This document shows positions 45,085-55,860 of a stretch of 64,000 nt of DNA, one piece after another (positions within the stretch are counted from its first letter, which is position 1; each line of letters starts with the position of its first letter). Location of the stretch: positions 70,189,501 to 70,253,500 of the forward strand of contig CP142452.1 of assembly GCA_038049695.1 (NCBI GenBank). Direction: 5' to 3'. Both the position numbers and the translations under genes were made by a program. The DNA comes from Cinnamomum chago. Its lineage: Eukaryota > Streptophyta > Magnoliopsida > Laurales > Lauraceae. The notes under the pieces were generated by a model. That model was not told the DNA's origin. It did no database searches and saw nothing but the letters and a program-made list of their open reading frames with translations.

Positions 45085-48000
45085 CTAGAATGTGATATCC
45101 TCACACAAAATAACACCCATATGAGCAGTGTGCTCATGAAAGACCTTGGGTGGTAATCCCTTTGTAAGCGGATCCGCTATCATGGAGTTTGTCCCAATAT
45201 GCTCTATGGATATCTGTCCATCCTGTATTCTCTCCTTCACAACTAAGAACTTAATGGCAATATGCTTTGACTTAATTGAGCTCTTGTTGTTGTTGGAATA
45301 TAGCACTGCTGATTTATTGTCACAATATAGTTTGAGTGGTCTTTCAATACCCTTCAGAATTCGCAGCCCAGTGACAAAATTTCGCAGCCATATTCCATGG
45401 TTGGATGCCTTATAGCATGCTACAAACTCTGCTGCCATGGTGGAATCAGTTACGAGTGTCTGTTTGGCACTCCTCCAAGAAATAGCTCTACCAGCTAACA
45501 GGTATATGTAGCCTGATGTGGATTTCATACTGTCTTGGCATCCAGCATAATCGGAGTCGGAATACCCTATGATCTCCAACTGATCCGATCTCCTATATGT
45601 GAGCATATGATCTTTTGTTCTCTGTAAATACCTCATAACCCGCTTGGCTGCTTTTCAATGATCCATCCCTGGATTACTTAAATATCTGCCTAACATACCA
45701 ACAATGTACGCAATATCCGGACGCGTACACACCATAGCATACATTAGACTCCCTACAGCTGATGCATAAGGAATCTTCTGCATTTCCTTAACTTCAAGGT
45801 TAGTTTTAGGGCATTGATTGAGACTGAACTTGTCTCCCTTAGAGACAGGGGTGTCACTTGGTTTGCTGTCTTGCATGCCAAACCTTTTGAGTACTTTATC
45901 AATATAGCTTTTTTGTGATAATCCAAGAATACCCCGAGAGCGATCTCGTTGTATCAGGATTCCTAGTACAAAAGAGGCGTCACCAAGATCTTTCATCTCA
46001 AAATTCTTTGATAGAAATCTCTTGGTTTCATGCAACATGCCTATATCATTTGTGGCAAGCAATATGTCATCGACATATAAAACCAGGAATATGTGCTTAC
46101 TCCCACTGAATTTGTGATACACACAATTATCAACAGCGTTTGTCTCAAAACCAAACGAGATAATCACTTGATGAAATTTGTGATACCACTGACGAGAAGC
46201 TTGCTTAAGTCCATAGATGGATTTTGTCAATTTACAGACCATGTTCTTTGAGTCTCCCGACTCAAAGTTTTCTGGCTGCACCATATAAATTGTTTCGTCA
46301 ATGTCACCATTGAGAAATGCTGTTTTGACATCCATTTGACGAAGTTCAAGATCAAAATGTGCAACTAGTGCCATGATTGTCCTAAAAGAGTCTTTCGATG
46401 AAACCGGAGAGAAAGTCTCTTTAAAGTCAATCCCTTCCTTTTGGGTAAAGCCTTTAGCTACAAGACGAGCCTTATACCTCTCCACATTACCATTTGAATC
46501 CCTTTTGGTTTTAAAAATCCATTTGCAACCAATGGGCTTCGCACCTTCTGGTAATGGGACAAGTTCCCAAACCTTATTGTCTTGCATAGACTTATACTCC
46601 TCATTCATTGCATCAATCCACTTTTGAGAGTTAGAACCTTGCATGGCTTGATGGAAGTTGATTGGATCATTTTCCACCATTCCAATTTCTTCCTCATGTT
46701 CTTGGAGAAATACGTAAAAATCGTCCAGAATAGCATTTCTCTTTTCTCTAGTGGATCGCCTTAATGGCACTGGTTCTTGAGGTTGTTGAGTTTGTTCATC
46801 ATTTTGAATGGGGGGTTGGTCAACATTATCTTGTTGAGGATCCGGATCCGGATTCGCTTCTTGATTAATGACAGGTATAGAAACTTGCACATTGTCAAAA
46901 GCAATAGTGGGAATCGTAACCGATTCTTCCTCAAAGACAATGTCTCTAACCTTATTTCTCCCCCCAAACTCAACATCCTCAAAAAATGTTGCAGTTTCCG
47001 TCTCAAAAATTGACCTAAGTGTGGGATCATAAAACTTATAGACCCTTGATCGTTCAGAGTAACCAACGAAGTAGCTGCTCACAGTTTTGGAGTCCAATTT
47101 TTTTTCATGTGGCCTGTAAGGCCTTGCCTCAGCTGGACATCCCCAAATGTGAAAATGTTTTAGACTAGGCTTTCTGCCTGTCCAAAGCTCATAAGGTGTT
47201 TTTGCAGCTGCTTTAGTTGGCACTCTATTCAGAATATAAGCTGCTGTTTTGAGTGCTTCTCCCCAGAGTGACTCTGGTAAAGTGGAATGACTAATCATAC
47301 TCCTTACCATATCCTTAAGAGTCCGGTTTCGTCTTTCAGCTACACCATTCATGCTAGGTGACCCGGCATGGTGTACTGTGGGACGATTCCACTTTCCTCT
47401 AGGAATTTAGCAAATGGTCCTGGACGTTGTTCACCTGAACCGTCATATCTGCCGTAATATTCACCACCACGGTCAGACCTGACACTCTTTATTCTTTTGT
47501 TGAGTTGATTCTCAACTTCAGCTTTAAAAGTTTTGAACACGTCCAAAGACTGTGATTTCTCATGAATGAGAAATAGGTACCCATAGCGAGAGTAATCGTC
47601 TATGAATGATATGAAATACTGTTGGCCATTCCAAGAAGCCGTAGGGAATGGTCCACAGATATCTGTGTGTATCAATTCTAAGACGTCTGTAGTTCTATTG
47701 ACACCTAATTTCTTTATTTTGGTCTGTTTTCCCTTGATGCAAGCAATACAAATATCAAAGTCTGTAAAGTCAAGGGAATCTAAAATGCCATCAGACACAA
47801 GTCGCTCAACTCTAGATTTAGAGATGTGACCTAAGCGTTTGTGCCATAATGTAGCCGAATTTCCTTTATTCATTTTGCGTTTAGTACCTCGTGATTCCAC
47901 ATGCAAGGATTTATTATAAGAAACAATTGTATCAAGCAAATATAAGTTGTCATATACACATATAGAACCAGTTCCAACAACATTTGAATTTATAGATAAA

Positions 48001-48588
48001 CTGAATTGATTGTTTCTAAATGAACAAAAATAACCAAACTTGTCCAATAAAGAAACTGAAACCAAATTCCGTCGAAAAGACGGTACAATAAAAGTATCTA
48101 ATAAATCCAAATAATAACCAGTTTTTAATAACAACCTAAAATGCCCTATTGCCTCTACTTCTACCGACTTTCCATCGCCCACAAAGATGTGTCTTTCAAC
48201 ATCACTTGGCTTTCGGTGGCTCAGGCAACCTTGCATAGAAACACTGATGTGAGTAGTAGCACCAGAATCCAACCACCACGTGTTTCTAGGTACTGAAGCT
48301 AAATTTACCTCAGAACAGACCAAAGCAAGACTCATGCGATTTGAGCGATCCCACTTCTCAAAGTTCTTGTTGTCATCAGGAGAACTTGCTTCCGTAAGAG
48401 AAGTGGGTTGCTCAATCCGTAGTGCAAGGTCTAGATCCATGCATCCGAGAACAATTTCTGTGTTCTCTTTCCAATCCTTAAAGTTGGTTCCATTAAGTAC
48501 AGGTCTAGAGTTGATATTAGCAGATATAGTAGAAACATTAGCTGTAAAGAGAACAAAAACAAACAGACAAACATGCTCATATTATTAA
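45085..48588 (-). pseudogene. Copia polyprotein region (gag end, protease, integrase, RT, RNase H)
   Basis: Fossil coding region read on the minus strand. Gag-like sequence (about 48440-48588 and the start of the next frame) leads to the protease block WWLDSGATTHIS (about 48260). The integrase zinc motif (LWHKRLGHIS, CIACIKGK) and catalytic core ([30 protein letters not shown]) span about 47850-47250. Reverse transcriptase lies at about 46650-45900 with [11 protein letters not shown]. RNase H lies at about 45600-45150 with YSDSDYAGCQD and ADPLTKGLPPK. The clade within Ty1/copia was not fixed. The region is interrupted in a few places, so it is treated as a relic. Confidence 0.93.
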
Positions 48589-48599
48589 CCAAATACTGA

Positions 48600-50207
48600 A
48601 GTAACAAATTCAAATAATGGTAAGTCTTATATCAAGGTACCTAGCACAACATTAATATCAAGTCTTTGGACAGTAATATTAATTGTAAATGGTCATCTTG
48701 TTGTAGTGATCAAACACTGACAATAATTCATATCAAATAATAAATCTATCTTTGGATCGACTTATTATTCACATGTAAAAACCTTATAATCGTCACACGT
48801 TTACCACTACAGGTGTGTATGCAATTCGGCCAAGTATTAACCTTCCTTTGGGCCGACTAAGACTCGCATGAATTTACACACACACAAACATTCAATATTC
48901 CTCATGAACAATCTACACAAGAGAGGTCACTTTGGTTACATCTTGTTTCAATTAGCCCATTTAGAATTATGGACTATGTAATTTAACCATAAAAGATATA
49001 CCATAAATATTTGAATTGTTGTTTGAAGAAAACAAATTAGTTGTCTTCACATATCACCATAAATTAAAAAAAAAAAGTTTTTTTTTTTTTTTTATATAAC
49101 GGACCACCCAAAAGTGTGTTCCCGCGGACCACCATACGGCCCCACACCTTCTTCCAAAAAAAATAAAAGAAAGTTCTGTAGCCTTTTCATCATGAGGCTG
49201 GCTTCTTCCATTGCAATTTTTTCCAACAAAATGTTGTTTATAAGTAAGTTTGATGACTGGAAGTGTCTGGATGGTTTAGTCAACAGGAGGCCCAGCCTTA
49301 ACAAGCATAATAATGACATGTGGCTTCTGGATAGAGTTTACAAAGGATTCCGGATCATGGAAGCCAAATAGGAGAAGGTTTCCTTCTTGTTTTCCTCGTC
49401 TACAACTACTACCATAAAAAGCCGCAGATCTGCTACCATATGAGTTTTCTTCCAAGTGCAAAAATATTCAAATCCAGTAATCCCCCCCTTCTCCAAACAG
49501 GAACAGTGAAAAGCTTCGGTAAACTCAATATCTAAGGCAAGTGGAAAACTCATGATTTTCAACCTTTCATGGTGCAATAAAGCTGAAATAGCGGAGGTTT
49601 TACCGATCCGTCTCGTTCAGTACAGCGAATCGATTGGAGAACACGGGAAATCACCAAATCTCTTTAATGGAACCCAAAAAACCACCTTTTTTTTTTAATC
49701 CCTTTGTCCTTCGGTGAAGAATGTAATTCAGAAGATTAGGTGGGTTTAAGAACTCGGTTGTAACTGCAATGCATAAGGGTCTGGTCATGACTGATGTGTA
49801 ATGGTTCAGTGACTTCTCGGGCTGAAACTGAAACTTTAGAATGTGTTCACAACAATCATCGGTGTGGATAATGATTTGGAGGAAGACAGATCACAAAAGG
49901 ATTACCAATCCCTTCTCCAAAATATCAAGGACTGATTGCACAAAACCCTAGGTTTCAGGATTTCGAAAAACACCCAAAGACCATTTAAGAGAACCAATCA
50001 ACAACAAGAGGAAATTAAGAAAGGCATGAGATCAGATTCTCTGACTAATCAACAACATAAACACCTAAAAGGATTCAGTCGGTCCAGCGATTCAACCATA
50101 TTTCAACAACTTTTCATCAAGTGAATCCATTTAAAGAATAAAATATCAATAGATTGATTTATTTCTGGATTCTCAAATGCTTAACATGGAGATGCTCTGA
50201 TACCAAT
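48600..50207 (-). other. Copia 5' internal region, no gene seen
   Basis: The sequence between the 5' LTR (in element orientation) and the gag part holds the primer-binding site near 50192-50206. It otherwise contains AT-rich or low-information sequence, including a poly-A/T stretch at about 49067-49095. Confidence 0.5.
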
Positions 50208-50664
50208 TGTTAGAAACAATAATCTAGATCTTTGATCTAGGAAACCCTAATAAACCAAGATCCTCCATGTCAAATCATTGAGAGTGGTAAAGCGGAAAAA
50301 CATACTTGAATCCATTGAATGAACTTGTTCGCAGGTTAATGATCTTCCAATCCCTTTGGCTCCCAGAGAAACCCTCTTGATTCTTCTGATGAAGGGATGT
50401 CAGAGAGAATAGGAATTCACCATATGAATTGGGGACCATAATCCTAATATATAAGATATCATAAGTTTGCTATTTCTAATTTGGCCCCTCATCAAATTAG
50501 AAATAACATTCTGGTATCTACACATTAATCCCATGACAATTATACCTTTAAGCCTCAGAACTTTAATTCTTAATTAGATCATTTTAATATAGGCTTAACC
50601 AAAGATAGCATAACACATTAAATAGTTATATGTGTGGCCCCACATGATGGAATTTTTTCCAACA
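50208..50664 (-). repeat. Copia LTR (5' in element orientation)
   Basis: Partner of the LTR at 44198 with nine single-base differences by eye. It is followed directly by ATTGCTACTCAGG, where DUF247 coding sequence resumes. Confidence 0.95.
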
Positions 50665-51896
50665 ATTGCTACTCAGGCAACATCGATATGGACGCAGATG
50701 AATTCATAGAGATGATGTTGCTTGATGGTTTGTTCATGATTAAGCTCTTCTCGACTCGTTCTAAAATTCTTAAAAAAGAAGAAACCATTTATACCATTAG
50801 TGGGATGTTGAGTCGAGTTCGCCGCGACATGCTTCTTTTGGAGAATCAGCTCCCTTTCTTCGTCTTGGAACGCCTTTGGAACGTCGTCTTCACTGATCAA
50901 GAAGGGAGTAAGTTTGCTCTTTGGAAAAGCGCCTGTACTTTCATCCACTCATGCCTGCGATTTACCCTTCTTTGGGACCGCCATGAATGGGTTAAACTTC
51001 TTCAAGTACTCTTTGACGAAGAAGAAAACAGAAAAAAAAAAAGGAAAACCCAGCAGAAATGATAAATGAAGATGGTGTTCATCATTTGCTGCATTTAGTA
51101 TACTTGCTCCTCAAACCAACTTCTCAGACCAGTACCAAAAAATCTGAACCTACGGAATCGGAACCCCCTGCATTCATAAAGAAAATGAAACCCCTTTCCT
51201 TTCTACCTTCCAGATGTCATGACTGCTTCCGATCTCCATCAAGCCGAGAATCTCAATCTACGGAATGTACTGCGAAACTCCCTGTAGTCATAAAGAAAAT
51301 CCTTCCCTTTCTCTCCCCATCCAAGTCTGAAGACGAAAAACCACCACCACTGGAGGTGATTCCTTCCGCAGTGGAGCTCCACGAGGCTGGAGTTGTGTTC
51401 AAGTGTGTGAAGGCTCATAGCTTCTTGGACGTTAAGTTTGAACAGGGAACGATGAAAATGCCGCGCCTTTCGGTGGTGGATTCCACCAAACCTCTCCTTC
51501 GAAACTTCATTGCCTATGAGCAGTGCTTCCGTAACCAGGGTGATCACATCACCAGCTACTGCTGCTTCATGGATCATCTGGTGAACACGCCGAGAGATGT
51601 GGAGATATTAAAAAGATCTGCCATCATAGAAAATCGGGTGGGCAGCGACGAGGAGGTGGCAATCCTCTTCAACGATCTATGCAAGGGGACCTTAATTTGT
51701 ATCGGATCTTGGGAAGAGTTATCTTGGCGAATCGTTTAAAGATGTTATGAAACATACCCAGAAAACATGGCCCAAATGGCGGGCAAGACTCACGCATGAT
51801 TATTTCAGCAATCCATGGGCGATTATTTCCTTGATTGCAGCCACTTATGTCATCTTTCTCACCTCAGTGCAGACATACTACGCTGCATTCACCTGA
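50665..51896 (+). pseudogene. DUF247 gene, C-terminal part
   Basis: Coding homology resumes at D-C-Y-S-G-N-I-D-M and continues with DEFIEMMLLDGLFMIKLF, RDMLLLENQLPFFVLERLW, HHLLHLVYLLLKP, SAVELHEAGVVFKC, FLDVKFEQGTMKMPRLSV, RNFIAYEQCF and VAILFNDLCKGT. It ends in a membrane segment (PWAIISLIAATYVIFLTSVQ) with a stop at 51894-51896. Two frame changes are visible apart from the insertion: one at the 11-A run at 51032-51042 and one near 51695-51715, after DLCKGT. With the copia insertion this makes a clear pseudogene. The insertion is young (LTRs about 2% apart), and the frame changes could be of similar age. Confidence 0.88.
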
Positions 51897-52341
51897 TTTG
51901 GCCCACACACTGCTGTGCTAATTTTATCATATTAGCTAGGATTGGTGTTTTCTTCATCTGCAACTTATTTTACTATTTGATCAAGGTACAAGTAGAACCT
52001 ATTTAAATAATCTCGTGTTTTTTAGTACCTTCTCTGTAGTTCTTGTCGCAATGATTATATATGTTCATATGTCTAAGTTGTACTTTCTTCTTAGCTAATT
52101 ATCAAAGGAAGTTTCCCTTCTCTTCATGTTAATGCGAGTGTTATTGTTGCTTTAGTCATCGACATCTGCTAGTAGTTTCAATTTGTATGTAGGAGAAGGA
52201 AATAATATTTAAGCCAAAAAAAAAAAAAGAGAAAAGAAAGGGAAGATGGAAATGAAAGAGGACTAGCAAAACGATCCAAATGTAAAAATATTTTTAAGTT
52301 CCATCAGTCACAAAGCTTCACATAATAATCATCATCAAGCC
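51897..52341. other. DUF247 3' flank
   Basis: AT-rich flank with an A-run near 52217-52230. No gene was seen. Confidence 0.4.
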
Positions 52342-52356
52342 CTCTCTTAAGTACTT

Positions 52357-52534
52357 TTTTTTTTTTTGATAACGTAGGGTTCCTAGCCCTTTGGGCCAGA
52401 ATAATCCCTACGGGCCCAGGAGAGAAAGCCGGGTAAAATCTCCCTGTGGCCCCAGTGTGGTAAAGCAGTTTCGAACCCACAACCTCCGGGTGCAAACCGT
52501 AGTCCTAGGCCAACTGAGCTACCCCTTGGGGTTT
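52357..52534 (-). mobile_element. tRNA-derived SINE with perfect 15-bp target duplication
   Basis: On the minus strand the body starts GGGGTAGCTCAGTTGG and carries a box A (TAGCTCAGTTGG, 52510-52521) and a box B (GGTTCGAAACT, 52467-52477). These are the internal RNA polymerase III promoter of a tRNA-like head. A tRNA-unrelated part and an A tail follow (T-run on the plus strand at 52355-52367). CTCTCTTAAGTACTT flanks both sides (52342-52356 and 52535-52549). The intact duplication and promoter boxes suggest a fairly recent insertion. The source tRNA was not identified. Confidence 0.9.
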
Positions 52535-52649
52535 CTCTCTTAAGTACTTCACCATAATAAAGAACAAGACATTTCTCAAAAACTAATGACTAAGATTTCT
52601 TATTTGTATAAAGGATGCTTCCTGTAATTTCTTTTGGGGAATTTTCCCT

Positions 52650-52653
<4 letters not shown>

Positions 52654-52688
<35 letters not shown>
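52654..52688. repeat. (TA)n microsatellite
   Basis: About 17 uninterrupted TA units. Confidence 0.95.
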
Positions 52689-52690
<2 letters not shown>

Positions 52691-53093
52691 TTCATTCTTT
52701 CAAGGGTTTTGCACTGACGATGAGTGGTGGAACCCTGTGTTTATCTCTTCCATCCATCTTCACCTTGTGAGATATGTGATTTCTATGAGAGCTTTTCTTT
52801 CCTACTTCCCATGCCTAGTGTCTGTTGGGGTCGCCCATCCTTTATTAGCAAGCAAGATTTTAACAATGCAACCCATGTTAGAAGCAAGTCGGCTAAATGA
52901 AATGAAATCGAATTCTTTGTAGTTGTGACAAAATGAAACCATATGGGTGGAAACATGCCTAATATGATTGGGTTGGGTTGGGTGGAGTTGGGTCGGGTCG
53001 GAGTCAGGTCTAAGGGCAATTGGCAGATTGAATTAAAAAACAAGCATGGACTTAACGGCTCAACCCCAAATCAACTCATTTGTTATTATTAAA
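52689..53093. other. No gene seen
   Basis: Intergenic sequence with a GGGTTGGGTTGGG...GGGTCGGGTCGG stretch at about 52970-53002. No supported frame. Confidence 0.4.
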
Positions 53094-53467
53094 TTGAAAA
53101 TGGGCCCCTGATCCCAAAATTACAAGGGTCGGATTGACAATACCCTTTTTTATATCTCCTCCCATGTGCTATGTCTTATATTTATTTATTTATTTTTTTC
53201 CTGACCTGTTATGTCATCATGATGTAACATACAAGGTTTGACGGTAAAGTAATACAAAGTCAAATTTATTGTGCCATGATTCTATGTTGAAAATGGGCCC
53301 CTGATCCCAAAATTACAAGGGTCGAATTGACAATACCCTTTTTTATATTTCCTCCCATGTGTTATGTCTTATATTTTTTTTTTTTCCCTGACCTGTTATG
53401 TCATCATGATATAACATACAAGGTTTGACAGTAAAGTAATACAACGTCAAATTTATTGTGCCATGAC
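53094..53467. repeat. Tandem duplication of about 190 bp
   Basis: Two copies (53094-53279 and 53287-53467) share TTGAAAATGGGCCCCTGATC through TTTATTGTGCCATGA, with a few substitutions and a poly-T length change. The second copy abuts the duplicated intron segment. Confidence 0.9.
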
Positions 53468-54315
53468 TTTGTCTGCACATATATTGTCTACACAAATTCT
53501 ATTCTAGTATCTCTTTTTTTTTTTTTTTTTTCAAAATTTAAAAATTTATCGTGATAAATAATCTTATCATGATTTATTGTTAGAAATTTTTTTACTCATG
53601 ACCCGTCCATTGTAATTGGCACTGAAACGAGCTTAAAATGGTTAGATTTTTGAGGAAACAAAAACCCCACCACCGAGTTGTTGTTTGATTTAATAATAAA
53701 GTATGTTTATTTTAGAACAATGAATGAAAGTAAAATTGGGCTCTCTAAATTTGAAATCTATAACTCAATAAAATAATTATAATCCACTTTTTAAAGCCAC
53801 TTTGTAAGCGGGACATACCGTTCAATGCAGAATTAGGTAATCAATGCATATGATCATATGGACATACCTTTCAATATGAGGCCAGCCGGCTTAAATTCTC
53901 TGTACACAGAACCGGCATAAAAGTTGAATAAAAAGGGTCAGAGTAATGGAAGAAGCAGGGCCAAGGGGGTTTTCCTCTTTTATTTTTTTACCTTGGGACC
54001 CATAGGCCCTGGCCCCAGTGGACAGGGTGGGTTTTCTGGAAATAAACCTAAAATACCTTTACCTTTTCCATTGTGCAGTGGCCTCCCATGTAGCATATTG
54101 GGACAACTGGGTGGTTCTTTATGAGCTAGCATCGCATTCTTTCTTCTCACCACAACACTATGCACCCCTGCCAACACTGAATGTATTAGTGTTCTCAATA
54201 AATAAAAAAAAGATTAATGTTTTCCAGCTCCCCTGGAATTTCTCGTGGCTGGCAAACTGAGCTGTTCGGAGCGAGTAACTGGTCAAATCCTTGTGCTTGT
54301 ATCAGGGTGTTTACA
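53468..54315 (+). repeat. Duplicated intron-3 segment, copy B
   Basis: Matches 30511-31366 from TTTGTCTGCACATATATTGT to CTTGTATCAGGGTGTTTACA. None of the flanking exons of the M41-like gene is carried along. It ends three bases before the 5' LTR of the gypsy element. Orientation is the same as copy A. Confidence 0.86.
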
Positions 54316-54663
54316 GGCTGTTAGGCTCAGTCCCGAGTTAATCAAGATTAACTCTAATTAATTGAGATTAAGATTAATTATGCATGTTTCATTGACCTAA
54401 TGATGAATTATGGCCAAATGGAATGGATTTAACCTAAAATGAATAAGTTAGGCTTAATGAAGTGTAACTTTAAGGGTATGAAGTGAATTAAGTAGAATTG
54501 GAGTTCAAACAAGCAAACGAAGGACTTTTTTGGAAATACGAATCATTACGTATTTGATCGAATACGGAAACTCTTGATACTAACATGTGTATCTTGACGA
54601 GTACGATGAGTTTCGTAAGAGACTTGAAGTTGTTCGACGAATATCGGATCGAATGGAACTTCA

Positions 54664-55575
54664 ATTGACTCAAAGTGTAAAGGAGAGATTGAGAAGGGGG
54701 TTTTATGCAAATCTATTCTTATAAGAAATGAGATGAACTCAATTGAGTTCACTCAGCTCCAGGAAACCTAGACATGCTGGTTTTCATCCGTTTTCTCTTC
54801 TTTCTTCCATTTCTTCTTCATTAAGTGAGAGTTTGAAGTGAGTTAAGTGAAGAAGAAGTCATCTTCTCCATCTTCCTCATCAACTTCTTAGAGTTTTATT
54901 GGATTAAAGCTTCAAGGGAAGGAATTCCAACTCAATCCAAGCTAAGAGAGGAGTTTGGTCTCAAGCAAGCTTCACCTAAGGCAAGTATATCCATGTGTTT
55001 ATACTTGTTAAGGTATCTTCATTGATTTTGATGAAAATTGATGATGAATTAGAAGTTAAGGGATTTTAGGGGTTTAAAACCCTAAGTAGGTTATGTACCT
55101 AATGAAGTGTAAAGGAGAGATTGACTCAAAGTGTAAAGGAGAGATTGAGAAGGGGGTTTTATGCAAATCTATTCTTATAAGAAATGAGATGAACTCAATT
55201 GAGTTCACTCAGCTCCAGGAAACCTAGACATGCTGGTTTTCATCCGTTTTCTCTTCTTTCTTCCATTTCTTCTTCATTAAGTGAGAGTTTGAAGTGAGTT
55301 AAGTGAAGAAGAAGTCATCTTCTCCATCTTCCTCATCAACTTCTTAGAGTTTTATTGGATTAAAGCTTCAAGGGAAGGAATTCCAACTCAATCCAAGCTA
55401 AGAGAGGAGTTTGGTCTCAAGCAAGCTTCACCTAAGGCAAGTATATCCATGTGTTTATACTTGTTAAGGTATCTTCATTGATTTTGATGAAAATTGATGA
55501 TGAATTAGAAGTTAAGGGATTTTAGGGGTTTAAAACCCTAAGTAGGTTATGTACCTAATGAAGTAGATTCGGCTA
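54664..55575 (+). repeat. 456-bp tandem duplication inside the gypsy LTR
   Basis: Units starting ATTGACTCAAAGTGTAAAGG at 54664 and 55120 run in parallel to AGGTTATGTACCTAATGAAG with almost no differences. The duplication is therefore recent relative to the element's divergence, or has been kept alike. Confidence 0.93.
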
Positions 55576-55714
55576 AGTATATATTAAGATTCATATGCTC
55601 TGATTACTTCCATCATTAATTGCCTCTCAGATGTATATCGGGTTCAAGGAAGAAGTGAATTGGATTTAAGTCCATTCATTGCAGTGACAGAACATATGTT
55701 CTGTTTCCACAGTG

Positions 55715-55860
55715 TTCCCGGTCGACCGGCCACCTGGCCCGGTCGACCGAGCACACAGGGTCAGGTTCCCTGGAACCTGACCAATTTACTGTTCATGCAT
55801 TATTCGTTTACAACTGCAGGTCGACTTGGCCTGGGCTAGGTCGACCTGGCAAACTGAGAA
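55715..55860. repeat. GGTCGACC palindrome cluster in the gypsy LTR
   Basis: Units CCGGTCGACCGG, CCGGTCGACCGAG, AGGTCGACTTGG and AGGTCGACCTGG sit in pairs around CACCTGGC and CCTGGGCT. The cluster matches the style of 40480-41065 and the mid-LTR position of the clusters in the other LTRs. Confidence 0.85.

Larger units (their letters stand above)
44198..50664 (-). mobile_element. Ty1/copia LTR retrotransposon, nearly full length
   Basis: Two 457-bp LTRs (44198-44654 and 50208-50664) bound the element on the minus strand. The primer-binding site reads TGGTATCAGAGC on the minus strand just inside the right LTR (initiator-Met tRNA type), and the polypurine tract CAGTGGGAGAT lies just inside the left LTR. 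Order on the minus strand is a short gag part, protease, integrase, reverse transcriptase, RNase H, as in Ty1/copia. The LTRs differ at nine positions by eye (about 2%), which suggests an insertion roughly one million years ago under usual plant rates. The element is broken in a few places. It lies inside the DUF247 gene; the right flank is ATTGC. Confidence 0.95.

Noticed and set aside
43349-51896. DUF247 gene as part of a self-incompatibility locus
   Set aside because: DUF247 is a large family with many members unrelated to self-incompatibility, and no partner gene is present.
52357-52534. tRNA gene call on the minus strand
   Set aside because: Box A and box B are present, but the head continues into a tRNA-unrelated body and an A tail with target duplication, so it is a SINE.
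53094-53467. Repeat pair considered as a short LTR pair
   Set aside because: Units are directly adjacent, lack TG...CA ends and have no internal region; a simple tandem duplication fits better.
54018-54260. Similar plus-strand frames at 31072-31311 and 54018-54260 considered as a conserved gene
   Set aside because: They are the two copies of the duplicated intron segment, so similarity comes from recent DNA duplication rather than selection on a protein.
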